Assembly: GCA_963836015.1 (NCBI GenBank)
Contig: CAWIIF010000004.1
Coordinates: 806,001 to 870,000 of the forward strand
Reading direction: 5' to 3'
DNA: 64,000 nt
DNA from: CAWCDJ01 sp963836015
Lineage (GTDB): Bacteria; Acidobacteriota; Terriglobia; Bryobacterales; Bryobacteraceae
A program made the position numbers and the translations under genes. Shown one piece after another: positions 50,009 to 59,558 of the stretch; within the stretch, counting starts at the first letter, position 1, and each line of letters opens with the position of its first letter. Under the pieces are notes generated by a model that was given only the letters and a program-made list of their open reading frames with translations, had not been told where the DNA came from and did not search any database.

Positions 50009-50808
50009 TCCGGTTCCTTCGCGGCCGGTCCGCTGTTGATGGTCACCCGCAGCGAGATTCCGCGTTGTCCGGCACTGGCGTCCTTGCCCGCACGGTCGAA
50101 ATTCGTGGGAGGGTAGTAAATCGCGAATGCCCTGGGGCCCTGTCCCGTGCCGACCGCCGTCACCGTGATCTGCGGGGTAGCACTCTGAGCGAGTGTCTGG
50201 CGGCGTTCGCTCTCCGGGCGGGGCTGGTCGTTGGAAGGTCCGCCTGCAGGAAGCACCTCGATGGTCCCATCCTCATCTGCGGAAATGCTCGGCAGTCCCC
50301 GGTCATTGAGCAGGGTCAGCGTAAGAGTGTCCCCGACGGAGTGCGCCCACAGACGGATCACCACCCGTGTGGCTCCGTCGGCGGCGATGGCGGTCACTGG
50401 AGTCCCCGCCGTGGCGAGCGTCTGGATATCAGTGGTGATCTGGTTGCCCTGCATGAGGTCCGGCACCGGATCGAGAATCTCGATTCGAGCGGAGGAGGGC
50501 GCGTCGGGCGGCCTCTGTCGCGGCGTCCGAGGAAGCTTTGCCACACAGGCGGCATAGATTGCATCCGCATGTTTGAGGCATGCCCGATACCCGGAAGCCA
50601 GCCATCCGCTGCAGATCCTGGTATCCGCGAGCTTCTTGGCGCCGCATGCGGAGCACGCATCGTTATAAGTGCGATCTACGGTCGTTGAACTGCAAATCTG
50701 CTGCGCCTGCAGCGAATTCCAGCACAATACTGCTAAAAGGACTGCGTTAATCCGGCGGCGCGGATTCGAAGAACGTCCGGCGGGATGATACGACGCGGAT
50801 TCCTCCAC
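50005..50808 (-). CDS. Secreted cysteine-containing hypothetical protein
   Basis: The protein has 267 residues. The N-terminus contains a hydrophobic segment (RINAVLLAVLCWNSLQAQ) that probably serves as signal peptide; the first 18 residues may not be translated. The next 70 residues hold six cysteines (CSS, CSACG, CSGW, CLKH, CVAK), followed by a beta-rich part with TRVVIRLWAHSVGDTLTLTL and ITVTAVGTGQGPRAFAIYYPP. The family is not recognised. It forms a two-gene unit with the Ig-like protein by a 4-base overlap. Confidence 0.6.
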   Translation of the reverse strand: MEESASYHPAGRSSNPRRRINAVLLAVLCWNSLQAQQICSSTTVDRTYNDACSACGAKKLADTRICSGWLASGYRACLKHADAIYAACVAKLPRTPRQRPPDAPSSARIEILDPVPDLMQGNQITTDIQTLATAGTPVTAIAADGATRVVIRLWAHSVGDTLTLTLLNDRGLPSISADEDGTIEVLPAGGPSNDQPRPESERRQTLAQSATPQITVTAVGTGQGPRAFAIYYPPTNFDRAGKDASAGQRGISLRVTINSGPAAKEPE

Positions 50809-51266
50809 CCAGCAACAATTCTGGACCTGAGTCAGGTCAGGAGCAAGTCGCCAAAGGTTAACCGGAGTATATGCGCCGGCCAGCGGGACAACATCCGCGC
50901 TTCGCCCTGCGAATGATGGCGATCACGATAAACGCCGACTCCCTACTCCGCTCCCAGGCTTTCGACCCTCAATTCTCGCTTATCTTCCTCGTCGGTGAGC
51001 TTCCTCGTTGCACCGGAGAGTGGGCTGCCCTACCAATTGGGTGAGAGGATTCCAATTCGACGGTTATCACACCGTACAATCTCCGATAGCCATTGTCAGG
51101 CCCACGACAAAATGTAACCGAGCGTTGGAAGTCACGTTCCCTTTGAGTACATGCGGCGGAGGCATCGGCAGGGCGCGACATTAGTTTGCCTGCTGGTCCC
51201 TTACCAGACTGCCTTCGCGGCCCATGAGGCTGATGACTGGTTCTCTGCCCGGCAGCGGTTCGATGG
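50809..51266. other. 458-base stretch without a supported gene
   Basis: No complete reading frame with a plausible start and composition is visible. A TACAAT-type box occurs near 51075 (ACCGTACAATCTCC). The piece GATGGCGATCACGATAAACGCCGAC around 50926 resembles part of the fucP gene (53170 region) but is too short to call a remnant. Confidence 0.4.
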
Positions 51267-52835
51267 CTATCGGGGCTGGCTGGGGACGGGGGCGGAGCGG
51301 GAGGCCTGCCTGCGGGCGTCCTGTTCCATGGTCATTTTGTACGCCAGGTAATACTTGTAGATGTTGCCGACGTAGTTGGGGGTTTCGGCGCCGATCTGGC
51401 GGGCGGCGATGAATTCTACGTTGTTGAACCAGCGGTTGGGATCGTAGCCTTCGGCGGCGGCCAGGGGGCGCAGTTTTTCGATTCTGTCGGGGCCGGCGTT
51501 GTACGAAGCCAGCGCGAAGAGACCCTTCGTGATCTGATCCATCGGCTCGTTGGCATAGTAATGACTCACCATGTACCGAAGGTATTTGGCTCCCGCCTCG
51601 ATATTCCGATCGATCTTCTCAATGCCGGTGATGTCGATGGGGTCGGCGGCGGCGGTACTCGGTTTGATCTGCATGACCCCGACAGCCCCGGCCCTGCTCC
51701 TGAGGCCAGGGTTGAGGCCGGACTCCTGATAGCCTTGCGCAGCCAAAAGCAGATAGGGGAAATGATATTTGTTGCCATATGTGCGGAACAGACGCACCAT
51801 TTGTTCAAAGTGTGCCAGATCCTCTCCGGCAATTGCGTCTTTTACCCATTTGATACGGCTCAAATATTTGGCCGTTACCGTGTTTCCGTAGAGCGTGCCG
51901 ATCTTATGGTTCCGGATAAATTCATTGACAACGGATTTGAGCTGCGGCGTATTCTGTTGCACGGCCCACGCCAGGGGACTCGCAGCCACCACGATGTGGG
52001 AATGGATCTTCAGATTGGGCAGCACTTTGGCCCAGTATTGTGCGACTTTATCTTCCACGACCGTCCTGGGCACGAGGCCGGCATTCACCATCTCCAGTAA
52101 GTCCTCCACTTGTAAGTCCGGGGCGGCCGGAGTCAGCTGAATCGGTGGTTTGCCGTCGCGTTGCAGGTCTTTACTGAGACGGCGCAGGTTTTCGTACGGG
52201 ATCGTATTGCTGAAGTAGTAGACCTCGCGGCCGGAAAGGTCCTCCAAGCGCGATAGTTGCTCGCCGGGGCCGCTGACAATGACGGCCCTGGCGTCATCGT
52301 AGAGGGGATCCGTGAAATCGAAGGCATACTGAGGCTGGCTCGACGTGACCATCATGGTCGCGACGAGGTCGCCATAACCATCTGCCAGCCTGGGCAGGAG
52401 GCTGTCCCGGCCTATCGGGATGAAAACGAGGTGAATGGCGAGATTGCCGGTGTGGAGCTTGTGGTTTAGAAAGCGCTCGAATTCCTGGCAAAACTCGTAC
52501 AGGGCGCCATGGATCTCGCTCCCATCGAAATAGAATCCGAGCTTGTTGGGCGCGACCAGAACCCGGAGAATCCGGCGGTTGACAATGCCATCGAGGTCGC
52601 CGTGCCACTTTTCGTGGATCAACTGCTCCTGTAATGCAGGGTGTTCGAACGTGTTTGCAGGAGGGTCGTTCGACAGGCGCGCCGCGCTGCCGGCCGATGA
52701 GGCGGTGTGTTCCCTCCCTGCACTCCGTCCGGAGGAGGAGTCACCTGGACGGTTGCTGCATGACGAGCAGAGTGCAATGGCGATAGCGACGACTGCCCAG
52801 GAGACAACTCGCCGGAGTGTGCAGGCATCAAGCAT
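51267..52835 (-). CDS. mltF: Membrane-bound lytic murein transglycosylase F-like lipoprotein
   Basis: The protein has 522 residues. A lipoprotein signal (ALCSSC, cysteine 26) is followed by a solute-binding-protein domain (about 85-330; LRVLVAPNKLGFYFDGSEIHG) and a C-terminal lysozyme-like SLT domain with the catalytic Glu in AAQGYQESGLNP, then AGAVGVMQIKPSTA and SYNAGPDRIEKL. This order is that of MltF, which cleaves peptidoglycan with its binding domain acting as regulator. The start is ATG 52835. It lies downstream of fucP on the same strand with a 161-base gap. Confidence 0.93.
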   Translation of the reverse strand: MLDACTLRRVVSWAVVAIAIALCSSCSNRPGDSSSGRSAGREHTASSAGSAARLSNDPPANTFEHPALQEQLIHEKWHGDLDGIVNRRILRVLVAPNKLGFYFDGSEIHGALYEFCQEFERFLNHKLHTGNLAIHLVFIPIGRDSLLPRLADGYGDLVATMMVTSSQPQYAFDFTDPLYDDARAVIVSGPGEQLSRLEDLSGREVYYFSNTIPYENLRRLSKDLQRDGKPPIQLTPAAPDLQVEDLLEMVNAGLVPRTVVEDKVAQYWAKVLPNLKIHSHIVVAASPLAWAVQQNTPQLKSVVNEFIRNHKIGTLYGNTVTAKYLSRIKWVKDAIAGEDLAHFEQMVRLFRTYGNKYHFPYLLLAAQGYQESGLNPGLRSRAGAVGVMQIKPSTAAADPIDITGIEKIDRNIEAGAKYLRYMVSHYYANEPMDQITKGLFALASYNAGPDRIEKLRPLAAAEGYDPNRWFNNVEFIAARQIGAETPNYVGNIYKYYLAYKMTMEQDARRQASRSAPVPSQPR

Positions 52836-52996
52836 CTCTGAGGATTGATGCTAAAAGGGACGGCCCGGGGTTTAGTAAAAGAGGTCTCCTCGGGGAGATC
52901 CCTATCAACCGTTGAACAGATGCCACAATTGTGGAATAGTTCACCCGCAGAGCCCACCGGGGCTGACCAGCCTCTGGTCGCGATCGACGCTGTAGG

Positions 52997-54418
52997 TTAG
53001 TGCCCCGCCCCGATCCTTACCTCGCCCAGCGACTCCGCCTTGCTGAACTTCGGCCAGTTGAACCCGTAATACGCCACGAACGCGAAGCAGAACATCGGCA
53101 CGATGAATCCGCGCGACATATCGAACTTATCCGCCACATATCCCATCAGCTTCGGCAGGATCGCCCCGCCCATGATCGCCATCACGATGAACGCCGACGC
53201 CTTCTTCGCCCTCGCCCCCAGCCCGAAGATCCCTAGCGCGAAAATCGTCGGGAACATGATCGACATGAAGAAGTAGATCAGGAATACGCAGATCACCGAA
53301 ATCCAGCCCAGCTTCAGGAACACCAGCAGCGTCATCGCCACGTTCGCCGCCCCGTACAGCCCCAGGATTTTGTGCGCCGAGTACTTCTTCAGCAGCCCCG
53401 CGCCCGTGAAGCGCCCGATCAGAAAGCAGATCAGCCCCACTGAGGCCACGTTCGACGCCCCCTTGTTGCTCAGCGAAATCACGCCCGCCGCGCTCGTGTC
53501 GAACCACCCCTGCAGCCAGTCGTGCAGGAACCCCGAGTGCGCCGAGAGGTTCGCCATCCCCGCGCTCCACGACCCCGGAATCGCCGGCACCTCCGCCGTC
53601 ATGTAGTTGATGAAGAAGCTGAACACTCCCGCCTGCGCCGCCACGTACAGGAACTGCGCCGCCACCGCCATCACGAAATGCGGGTGCTTCCAGATCGAGT
53701 GCGAGGCTCCCGGAGCCGCGTCGTCCAGGTGATAATCGTCCTCCGTCTTGATGTCCGGAATATTGGCGAAGAAGAACACCACCGCGATGATCAGCACCAC
53801 CACCGCCACCCCCACATACGGAATGTAGAGGGTCTGGCTGCCCGTGTTGTGGCCCGCCGCGTCCTTCGAGTAGAAGTACATGCTGCCCACGATCGGCCCC
53901 AGGATCCAGCCCACCCCGTTGCACGATTGCGCCAGGTTGATGCGCGTCGCCGCAAAGCGCTGGTCCCCCAGCACCGTCGTGTATGGATTCGCGATGGTCT
54001 CGAGGAACGTCAGCCCCGTCGCGATAATGCAGACACCTGCCAGGAACGCCACGAACGCCGTCGTCGAGGAAACCGTCCCCTGGTGCACCATGGCATTGAT
54101 ATGCGTGGCCGGAATGAACCAGAATCCGCCCGTCGCCACCAGCAGCAGCCCCGCGATGATGCCGCCCTTGTACCCCAGTTTGCTCGCCAGCCAGCCCGCC
54201 GGCAGCGACATCAGGAAATAGCCCAGATAATGGGCGAACTGCACCCAGGCCGACTGCGCCTTGTTCAGGTTCAGCTCCTCCTGGAAGTGCTTGTCCATCA
54301 CGTCGATCATTCCGTTGCAGAATCCCCACAGAAGGAACAACGTGGTCACCAGGATGAACGTGAACATCAGGTTCCGTCCGTCCTCGGTCGTGAATAGGCC
54401 CTGCTTGTCCGAGCTCAT
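52997..54418 (-). CDS. fucP: FucP/GluP-type sugar:proton symporter (MFS)
   Basis: The protein has 473 residues and 12 predicted membrane helices. LFLLWGFCNGMIDVMDKHFQEEL, the QSAWVQFAHYLGYFLMSLPAGWL segment and the second-half motif GRFTGAGLLKK are typical of the FHS family, which imports L-fucose, galactose or glucose. The central loop is acidic (IPDIKTEDDYHLDDAAPG). Nearby sugar-catabolic genes are absent, so the substrate is open. A large antisense-frame shadow covers this gene. Confidence 0.9.
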   Translation of the reverse strand: MSSDKQGLFTTEDGRNLMFTFILVTTLFLLWGFCNGMIDVMDKHFQEELNLNKAQSAWVQFAHYLGYFLMSLPAGWLASKLGYKGGIIAGLLLVATGGFWFIPATHINAMVHQGTVSSTTAFVAFLAGVCIIATGLTFLETIANPYTTVLGDQRFAATRINLAQSCNGVGWILGPIVGSMYFYSKDAAGHNTGSQTLYIPYVGVAVVVLIIAVVFFFANIPDIKTEDDYHLDDAAPGASHSIWKHPHFVMAVAAQFLYVAAQAGVFSFFINYMTAEVPAIPGSWSAGMANLSAHSGFLHDWLQGWFDTSAAGVISLSNKGASNVASVGLICFLIGRFTGAGLLKKYSAHKILGLYGAANVAMTLLVFLKLGWISVICVFLIYFFMSIMFPTIFALGIFGLGARAKKASAFIVMAIMGGAILPKLMGYVADKFDMSRGFIVPMFCFAFVAYYGFNWPKFSKAESLGEVRIGAGH

Positions 54419-54501
54419 GGCGTTGCCACGATTCTATCAGGTGTCCCGATTTTTCTAGTAAAGGAAGGTGCTGCACCCCGCCGCCTACCCTAACGTACTC
54501 T

Positions 54502-54565
54502 GCAAAGCAGGGACTGCCATCGAATTTCGCCGCTCTTGCGAAATTCGTGTCTGGACCTGGTTTGC
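54502..54565. repeat. REP-like inverted repeat, copy B
   Basis: It starts GCAAAGCAGGGACTG, contains the same CGCTCTT loop (54531-54537) and ends CTGGTTTGC like copy A at 49268, with more arm mismatches. A further partial right arm (GCGAAATCCCTTGGTTTGC) follows at about 54572-54590. It lies between fucP and a damaged methyltransferase. Confidence 0.8.
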
Positions 54566-54720
54566 CCCGTTCGCGAAATCCCTTGGTTTGCCCCCTTCGC
54601 GAGTTCACCCCCTTCGTCCGCCCCAACCGTGCACTCGCCGGCCTCGACTCCGCGTTCGCCGAATGCGCCTTCAACCACGCCCCCGCCCCTCGTTATGATC
54701 GCCTCAGAAAGGACAAACTC

Positions 54721-55062
54721 ATGTCATCTTCCGCATCGACGGTTAAGCCCTATAAAGGTTGGGGGCGTGCCCTCGAAGAGATGCATCGCGTTCTGAAGCC
54801 CGGCGGGCAGGCTCTGATTATCGATCTCCGCAGAGACGCATCCAGCCAATCCATCGCTCAGGCCGTGGACAGCATGAACCTCGGCGCCTGCAACCGCATC
54901 ATCACCAGGCTGACCTTTCGCTTCATGCTGCTCAAACGCGCCTACACTAAGAGCGAGTTCGTAGCGCTGATCGCCGGAACCGGATTCCGTAATGGCGAGT
55001 TCCAGGAAAGCCTGACCGGGCTGGAGATCCTCCTCTCCAAACACCGCGAGCCCGATCGGTGA
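54721..55062 (+). pseudogene. SAM methyltransferase lacking its SAM-binding half
   Basis: The product would be 113 residues: MSSSASTVKPYKGWG joined directly to ALEEMHRVLKPGGQALIIDL and on to a normal class I methyltransferase C-terminus (FMLLKRAYTKSEFVALIAGTGF). The glycine-rich SAM-binding motif and everything up to the HRVLKPGG block are missing. The KPYKG start matches, from memory, the N-terminus of related full-length enzymes, so an internal deletion is more likely than a wrong start. The copy B repeat lies 155 bases upstream. The 302 bases from 54419 to 54720 otherwise hold no gene. Confidence 0.65.
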
Positions 55063-55065
55063 GGA

Positions 55066-58000
55066 TCAATGCGCTTGCACGCTCAGATAAACGTTGGCCG
55101 GCGACGCCGCGCCGCCCGTGGTCACGACGACCTCCTGCTCGCCGTCCGGCACCGCCGGCACCCGAACCGCGATCTCGTCGAGGCCCGCGAAGCCGGGAGT
55201 CACGGCGCCGCCGACATACTCCGCCGCGACTCCGCCGATCGTCACCGCCGGTACGTTCACTAACTTCGCCGGCTGAGTTGCCAATCCGTCCGGCGTCGGC
55301 GGATCGGTAGGGCCGAAGCCCGTGCCCCACAAAATGATGACGTCGCCGGGTTTCGCGGGCGTCGCCCCGGGGTCCTGCAAGACCGCCGGATCGCCCGTGT
55401 GCCGGAAGTCTGTGTACGTTGCCACGGCGAACGCCTTGCCGCTCGTGCCGCGCCACTCGAACAGCGACGGCGCCGTCTGCCCGATCTCCACAAACGAAGG
55501 GACACTGCTGCCGGCGCTGTTGGTCACCCACACCTGCACCAGGCCGGGACTCGCGCCCGCGGGCACCAGGGCGCTGATCTGCGTTCGGCTGATGAAATAA
55601 ATCGCCGCCGCCTTTCCGTCGATCGTGACGCTCACACCGTCCAGCTGCGTCGGCAGCACCCCGTTGTGAATCTCGTCCGCCCTCCACGTCCGCGTATCCG
55701 CCGCCAGGTTCTGGCCGTAAATCGCTACCCACGAGCCCGGGGCAATCGAGGCTTGATATCCGGCGGCGTTCACCACTCCGTCCGGCAGAATCACCGGCAG
55801 AGCGCCGCCGGCTCCTGCGGGCGGCGCCGCCAGCGGCTGCGTGGAGAGTGCCGAGGCAAATGCCACTCCCACGCCATTCCCCAGCGCATCCGGGTTGTCG
55901 GGCTGGTACGGCACCGTCACCCGCGTCGTCTTCGTCCCCGACGTAACGTCCACGAAGACCTGGAACGGCGAGGCGAAGAGCGGCTGGTTGAAGCCGATGC
56001 CGGTGATCTTGGGTACGGCCGCCGCGCCGCTCTGTATGGCGTCGGCAGTGGCCTGCAGCACGTCCTGCTTGGGCGCGGCGTTCCAGATTTGCTCCGCCTG
56101 GACCTTCTTGGCGCTGGCGTCGGGCAGCGCGTCCACCGCCGCGACCGCCTTTTGCAGCGTGCTCGCTTGGGAGTCGCTGAGAATCTGCCGGTCGACAATC
56201 GTGCCCAGCACGGCCACCTTGATCACCAGGCCCGAGTGGTTCAGCACGTCTTGCAGCGCCGCCTTCAGCGCCGCTCGCGTCGCATCGCTGTCCGCTGCCT
56301 GCACGGCTGCCTTCAAGGTCGTAAGGCGCTGCTTGTAAGGCGCCGCCTGGCTCAGCGCGTCGCTTTTCGCGTCCGCTTTGCCCGGCAGATCGATTCCCAG
56401 TACCGAGGGCCAATGCGTAAACGCCGTGTTGATGCCGGAATCGATCGAGCTGATGACCGCGTCGCACAGTGGCGGGATGATCGTCCGCGTGCCGCGCAGG
56501 CTCAGCTCAAACTCGTAGTTCTGGGTTGCTTGCTGATATGCGTCGTATTGCTGCTCTACCGACTTCCGCGCCGTCGCGGCCGCCGTGAGAATGGCCTGGT
56601 TGATCCCCGATTGGAACTGCGGCGGCGCCGACATCGTTCCCTGAATGAACAGAGTCCCGCTCTGGCTCCGGCCGATCTGCCCCCCCATGCTGATATCCAG
56701 CTTCGTGTTGGCCAGCTTTCCGTCGATCGCAAAACCGGTGCCCGAAAGATTCGCCTCCCCCTGAAGCGAAAAGACGCTCGCCACCCGCAGGTAGCCCGAC
56801 GTCTTGAGGTATGCGCTGCCGAACCCCTCGAACGGGATCCACACCGCGGTCTGTCGGTCCGATGCGCCCAGCGGCCCCAGGCTGCCGGAAGTCTCGGCGC
56901 TCAGAAAGTAGCCGTTCTGGTCGATGTTCATCGTGCCATTGGATTCCAGAATGTCGTCGAGCGGCACACCCGTTAGCTTGCCGAATTCTGTCGCGTCCAC
57001 CGCGAATCGACCGTCCGTGTGCAGCTTGAAGTCCGTCAATTGGGTGCTCAGATAGCCGTACGCTCGTTCCCGGTCCTCCGGCTTGAAAGGCATCCAATCG
57101 GGAATCCATGATGTGTCGGGCTGCAGAATTCCGCTGAAGTACGCCTGCCGGACCGAGTTCACCGTCTGGATCGCCGCGCTGGCCGAGCCCAGGTTGAAGC
57201 TGAAGTCGGCGATCTTTCCGGCCTTCGCCAGCTTGAGAAATTTGTAGGACAGGCTCAAATTGCCGTTGATCCCCATTTGCACCCACGGCGATATCCCGGG
57301 CGCGAACCCGAGCGAGTAGAACGTGGGTGTCGCACTCTCCGGCATGACTCCCGTGATCTCGTATCCATCCACCGCGATGGGAAAGTCCGGAACTTGCATG
57401 CTGCCTGACAGGATCAGGTTTCCCGAAAACGGCTTCGCCTGGCCTTCGATTCCGTACGTGGTTTCCGGCTGGAATGGGATCAGCCCCTGAATGGACGCGC
57501 CTACGACCGCTCTTCTCGATGGCGTCTTCGTCCGAGGATTTGGGCTGATTCACTGCTCCGCTTGCCGGCTTGCCCGCTCCGGAAGATTTTGGAGTCACCA
57601 GCCCGCCGGAGATGTAATAGAACGGGTCGTCCGGGTCGAGGATCTCGAGTGCCGACACGCCGGCCGGCACTTTGACGCTGAACGCTTTTGTGTCGTTCGG
57701 ATCGTTGGTCGCTCCCACTTGCATCTCTAATCCGGCGTCGAATTTGAAGTACAGGTAGGTGCGGTCATCCACCAGCGGCACCCCCAGGTCCAGGTTCTTG
57801 CCCAGGTCGAACCCCACCTCCGCCACTACTGGACTTGGGATGGTGGCATTCGCCGAAGTAAACGGCGAAGGAACGTAGACTTGGCCTCGCAGGCTCTGAA
57901 TCTGCTGGGTGCCCGGAGCGAAGCCGAAAAACAGGTCGGCGCCCACCAGGGGAATCTTGCCGATCGGTGTGACGAGCGACACGTCTCCCACCACCATGTA

Positions 58001-58150
58001 TCCGGTCGCCAGGCTCATCACATTCGAGCGCTCCGCCTCGAAGTTGATCGGCGTCGTCTTGCCGGGTGGGAACAGTGCCAGTACTTGGGTATCAGCGGGC
58101 AGGAGCCGCGCCGCCGCGGTGAGCAGGAACAAAAAGGAAGTGAGCCGCAA
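55066..58150 (-). pseudogene. Large secreted TIGR03437 protein split by a single-base frameshift
   Basis: Two overlapping frames together encode one protein of about 1027 residues. The N-terminal frame (58150 down) begins with a signal peptide (TSFLFLLTAAARLLPAD) and runs through DPDDPFYYISGG to SSDEDAIEK near 57515. The correct continuation AVVGASIQGLIPFQPETTYG lies one base over. From there the second frame runs to 55066, through a long beta-rich middle, and ends in a TIGR03437-type domain (NAAGYQASIAPGSWVAIYGQNLA, LWGTGFGPTDPP, AGLDEIAVRVP). Total length minus one base is divisible by three, so a single inserted base explains the break. Confidence 0.75.
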
Positions 58151-58469
58151 CGCAGTTCCAGCATAGAACGCGCCCTCCGCCCCTTCAATACGACGGATGT
58201 ATGAGGTGAGGTCCCCCGGGCACCAGTGGTTCTAGGACCGCCATCCCCACCCCCGCGCCGGGCTCCGTTCCGTTTTTAATTAACAATACAATGAGGTCCT
58301 AAATGAGTCTGGAATGGGCCACAACCGTTCCCTCGCCGTTTAAGGCTGCCAATCCACGAGTAGCGCGTTTTCCGTCAAGTTGAAGCGCGGCAGTCCAGCT
58401 TCCGGTTGGCTAGCAAGTCGCGAACGATTTGTCACCGTCCCGCCGGAGCCACTTCGGGCGTACAGCCCG
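58151..58469. other. 319-base stretch with promoter-like patch, no supported gene
   Basis: An AT-rich patch (TTTTTAATTAACAATACAATGAGG, 58273-58296 region) contains a TACAAT at 58287-58292. A 26-codon frame starts at ATG 58303 and ends at 58383. Neither has supporting similarity; I see nothing else here. Confidence 0.3.
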
Positions 58470-59225
58470 CTACACCTGAGTCATGCCGCCGTCAACGAAC
58501 AGTTCGATGCCCGTGATGTAACTGCTGTCGTCTGATGCCAGAAATACGACCGCCTTGGCGATTTCGTCCGGAGTGCCCGCGCGCCCGAGAGGAATTGAGG
58601 GTACCGCGCTCGCAACGTATTGCTCCACCTGCTCTGGGGACATTCCCAAACTCGTGTTGTACCCGGGTGTCGGTACGATACCTGGGCTGATCGCGTTCAC
58701 CCGTATGTGCCTGTCTTTCAGATCAACAGACCAGGTGCGCGCAAAAGACCTGACCGCTGCCTTGCTGGCGCTGTAGACACTCATCGCGGCACTGCCAGTG
58801 CCCGAAACGATAGAGGCGTTCAGTACCACTGCGCCACCGTCCTGCAGCAACGGCAGCGCTTCCTGGACCGTGAAGAGTAAGCCTTTGACATTGATGTCGA
58901 ACTGCATGTCGAAGTGCTGTTCGGTGATCTGTCCCAGTGCAGCAAAAGCGCCCGTGCCGGCGTTTGCAAAGACAACATCCACCTTGCCCTTTTGCTCTCG
59001 GATCGTCGCGTACAGCCGCTGTATGTCGGCCAGTACCGCCATATCGCCCCGCACCGCGGTCACGTTGCGACCGATGCTGCGAACGGCCTCGTCCAGTTCC
59101 TGCTGCCGTCGCCCTGTGATGAAGACGAACGCGCCCTCCTCGACAAAGCGCCGTGCTGTCGCCAGCCCCAGCCCGCTGCTGCCTCCAGTGACCACTGCAA
59201 CCTTGCCCTCCAGTTTGGATGCCAT
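58470..59225 (-). CDS. SDR-family oxidoreductase
   Basis: The protein has 251 residues. Cofactor loop TGGSSGLG (14-21), NAG-type motif NAGTGAF, and the active-site YSASK (Tyr/Lys) with an upstream Ser mark a classical short-chain dehydrogenase, using NAD(P)H on an unknown alcohol/ketone. The C-terminal FVDGG.TQV end is typical of the 3-oxoacyl-ACP-reductase-like subgroup. The ATG at 59225 has a strong GGGAGGAG ribosome-binding site. It lies 333 bases downstream of the heme protein on the same strand. Confidence 0.9.
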   Translation of the reverse strand: MASKLEGKVAVVTGGSSGLGLATARRFVEEGAFVFITGRRQQELDEAVRSIGRNVTAVRGDMAVLADIQRLYATIREQKGKVDVVFANAGTGAFAALGQITEQHFDMQFDINVKGLLFTVQEALPLLQDGGAVVLNASIVSGTGSAAMSVYSASKAAVRSFARTWSVDLKDRHIRVNAISPGIVPTPGYNTSLGMSPEQVEQYVASAVPSIPLGRAGTPDEIAKAVVFLASDDSSYITGIELFVDGGMTQV

Positions 59226-59558
59226 GCTTCTCCTCCCGCCTATTATTCTGTCCCACTTCTTCACTGCCCAAGATGCACGAGGCTGCATCGGGGTCGCGCA
59301 CTGCCGTGGGAATCGTTGTTGCCGGAGCGTGAAACCTCGCGTTGAAACCCGCCATTGAGGGCGTAGCGTTTACTCGCTCCACCGGGCGGATTGTCAACAA
59401 ACGGGAAGTTGAGATCTTCTCAAGAATCTCGCCCCCCAAGTTCCCCCTTTGCGCCTCATCCGTCCCAACTCCAGAACGTGGGTCAGGTTCCGGTCGCAAA
59501 ACGGGGACACCAGAAACGAAGATCTCGTCGAGTTGGAGATGCAGCTTTGCGCCGCCTG
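59226..59558. other. 333-base stretch without a supported gene
   Basis: Between the SDR start and the heme-protein stop there is no convincing reading frame. A GCAAAACGGGGACACC motif near 59504 recalls the REP-like arms at 49268 but has no partner arm. Confidence 0.4.

Noticed and set aside
50920..50960. Resemblance to a piece of fucP (SAFIV.AI) on the minus strand.
   Set aside because: Only about 30 bases match, with no extended similarity on either side, so it may be chance.
53127..54674. A 515-residue frame overlapping fucP on the same strand.
   Set aside because: It is a +1 shadow with glycine/arginine-rich composition and no membrane helices, while the fucP frame has 12 helices and family motifs.
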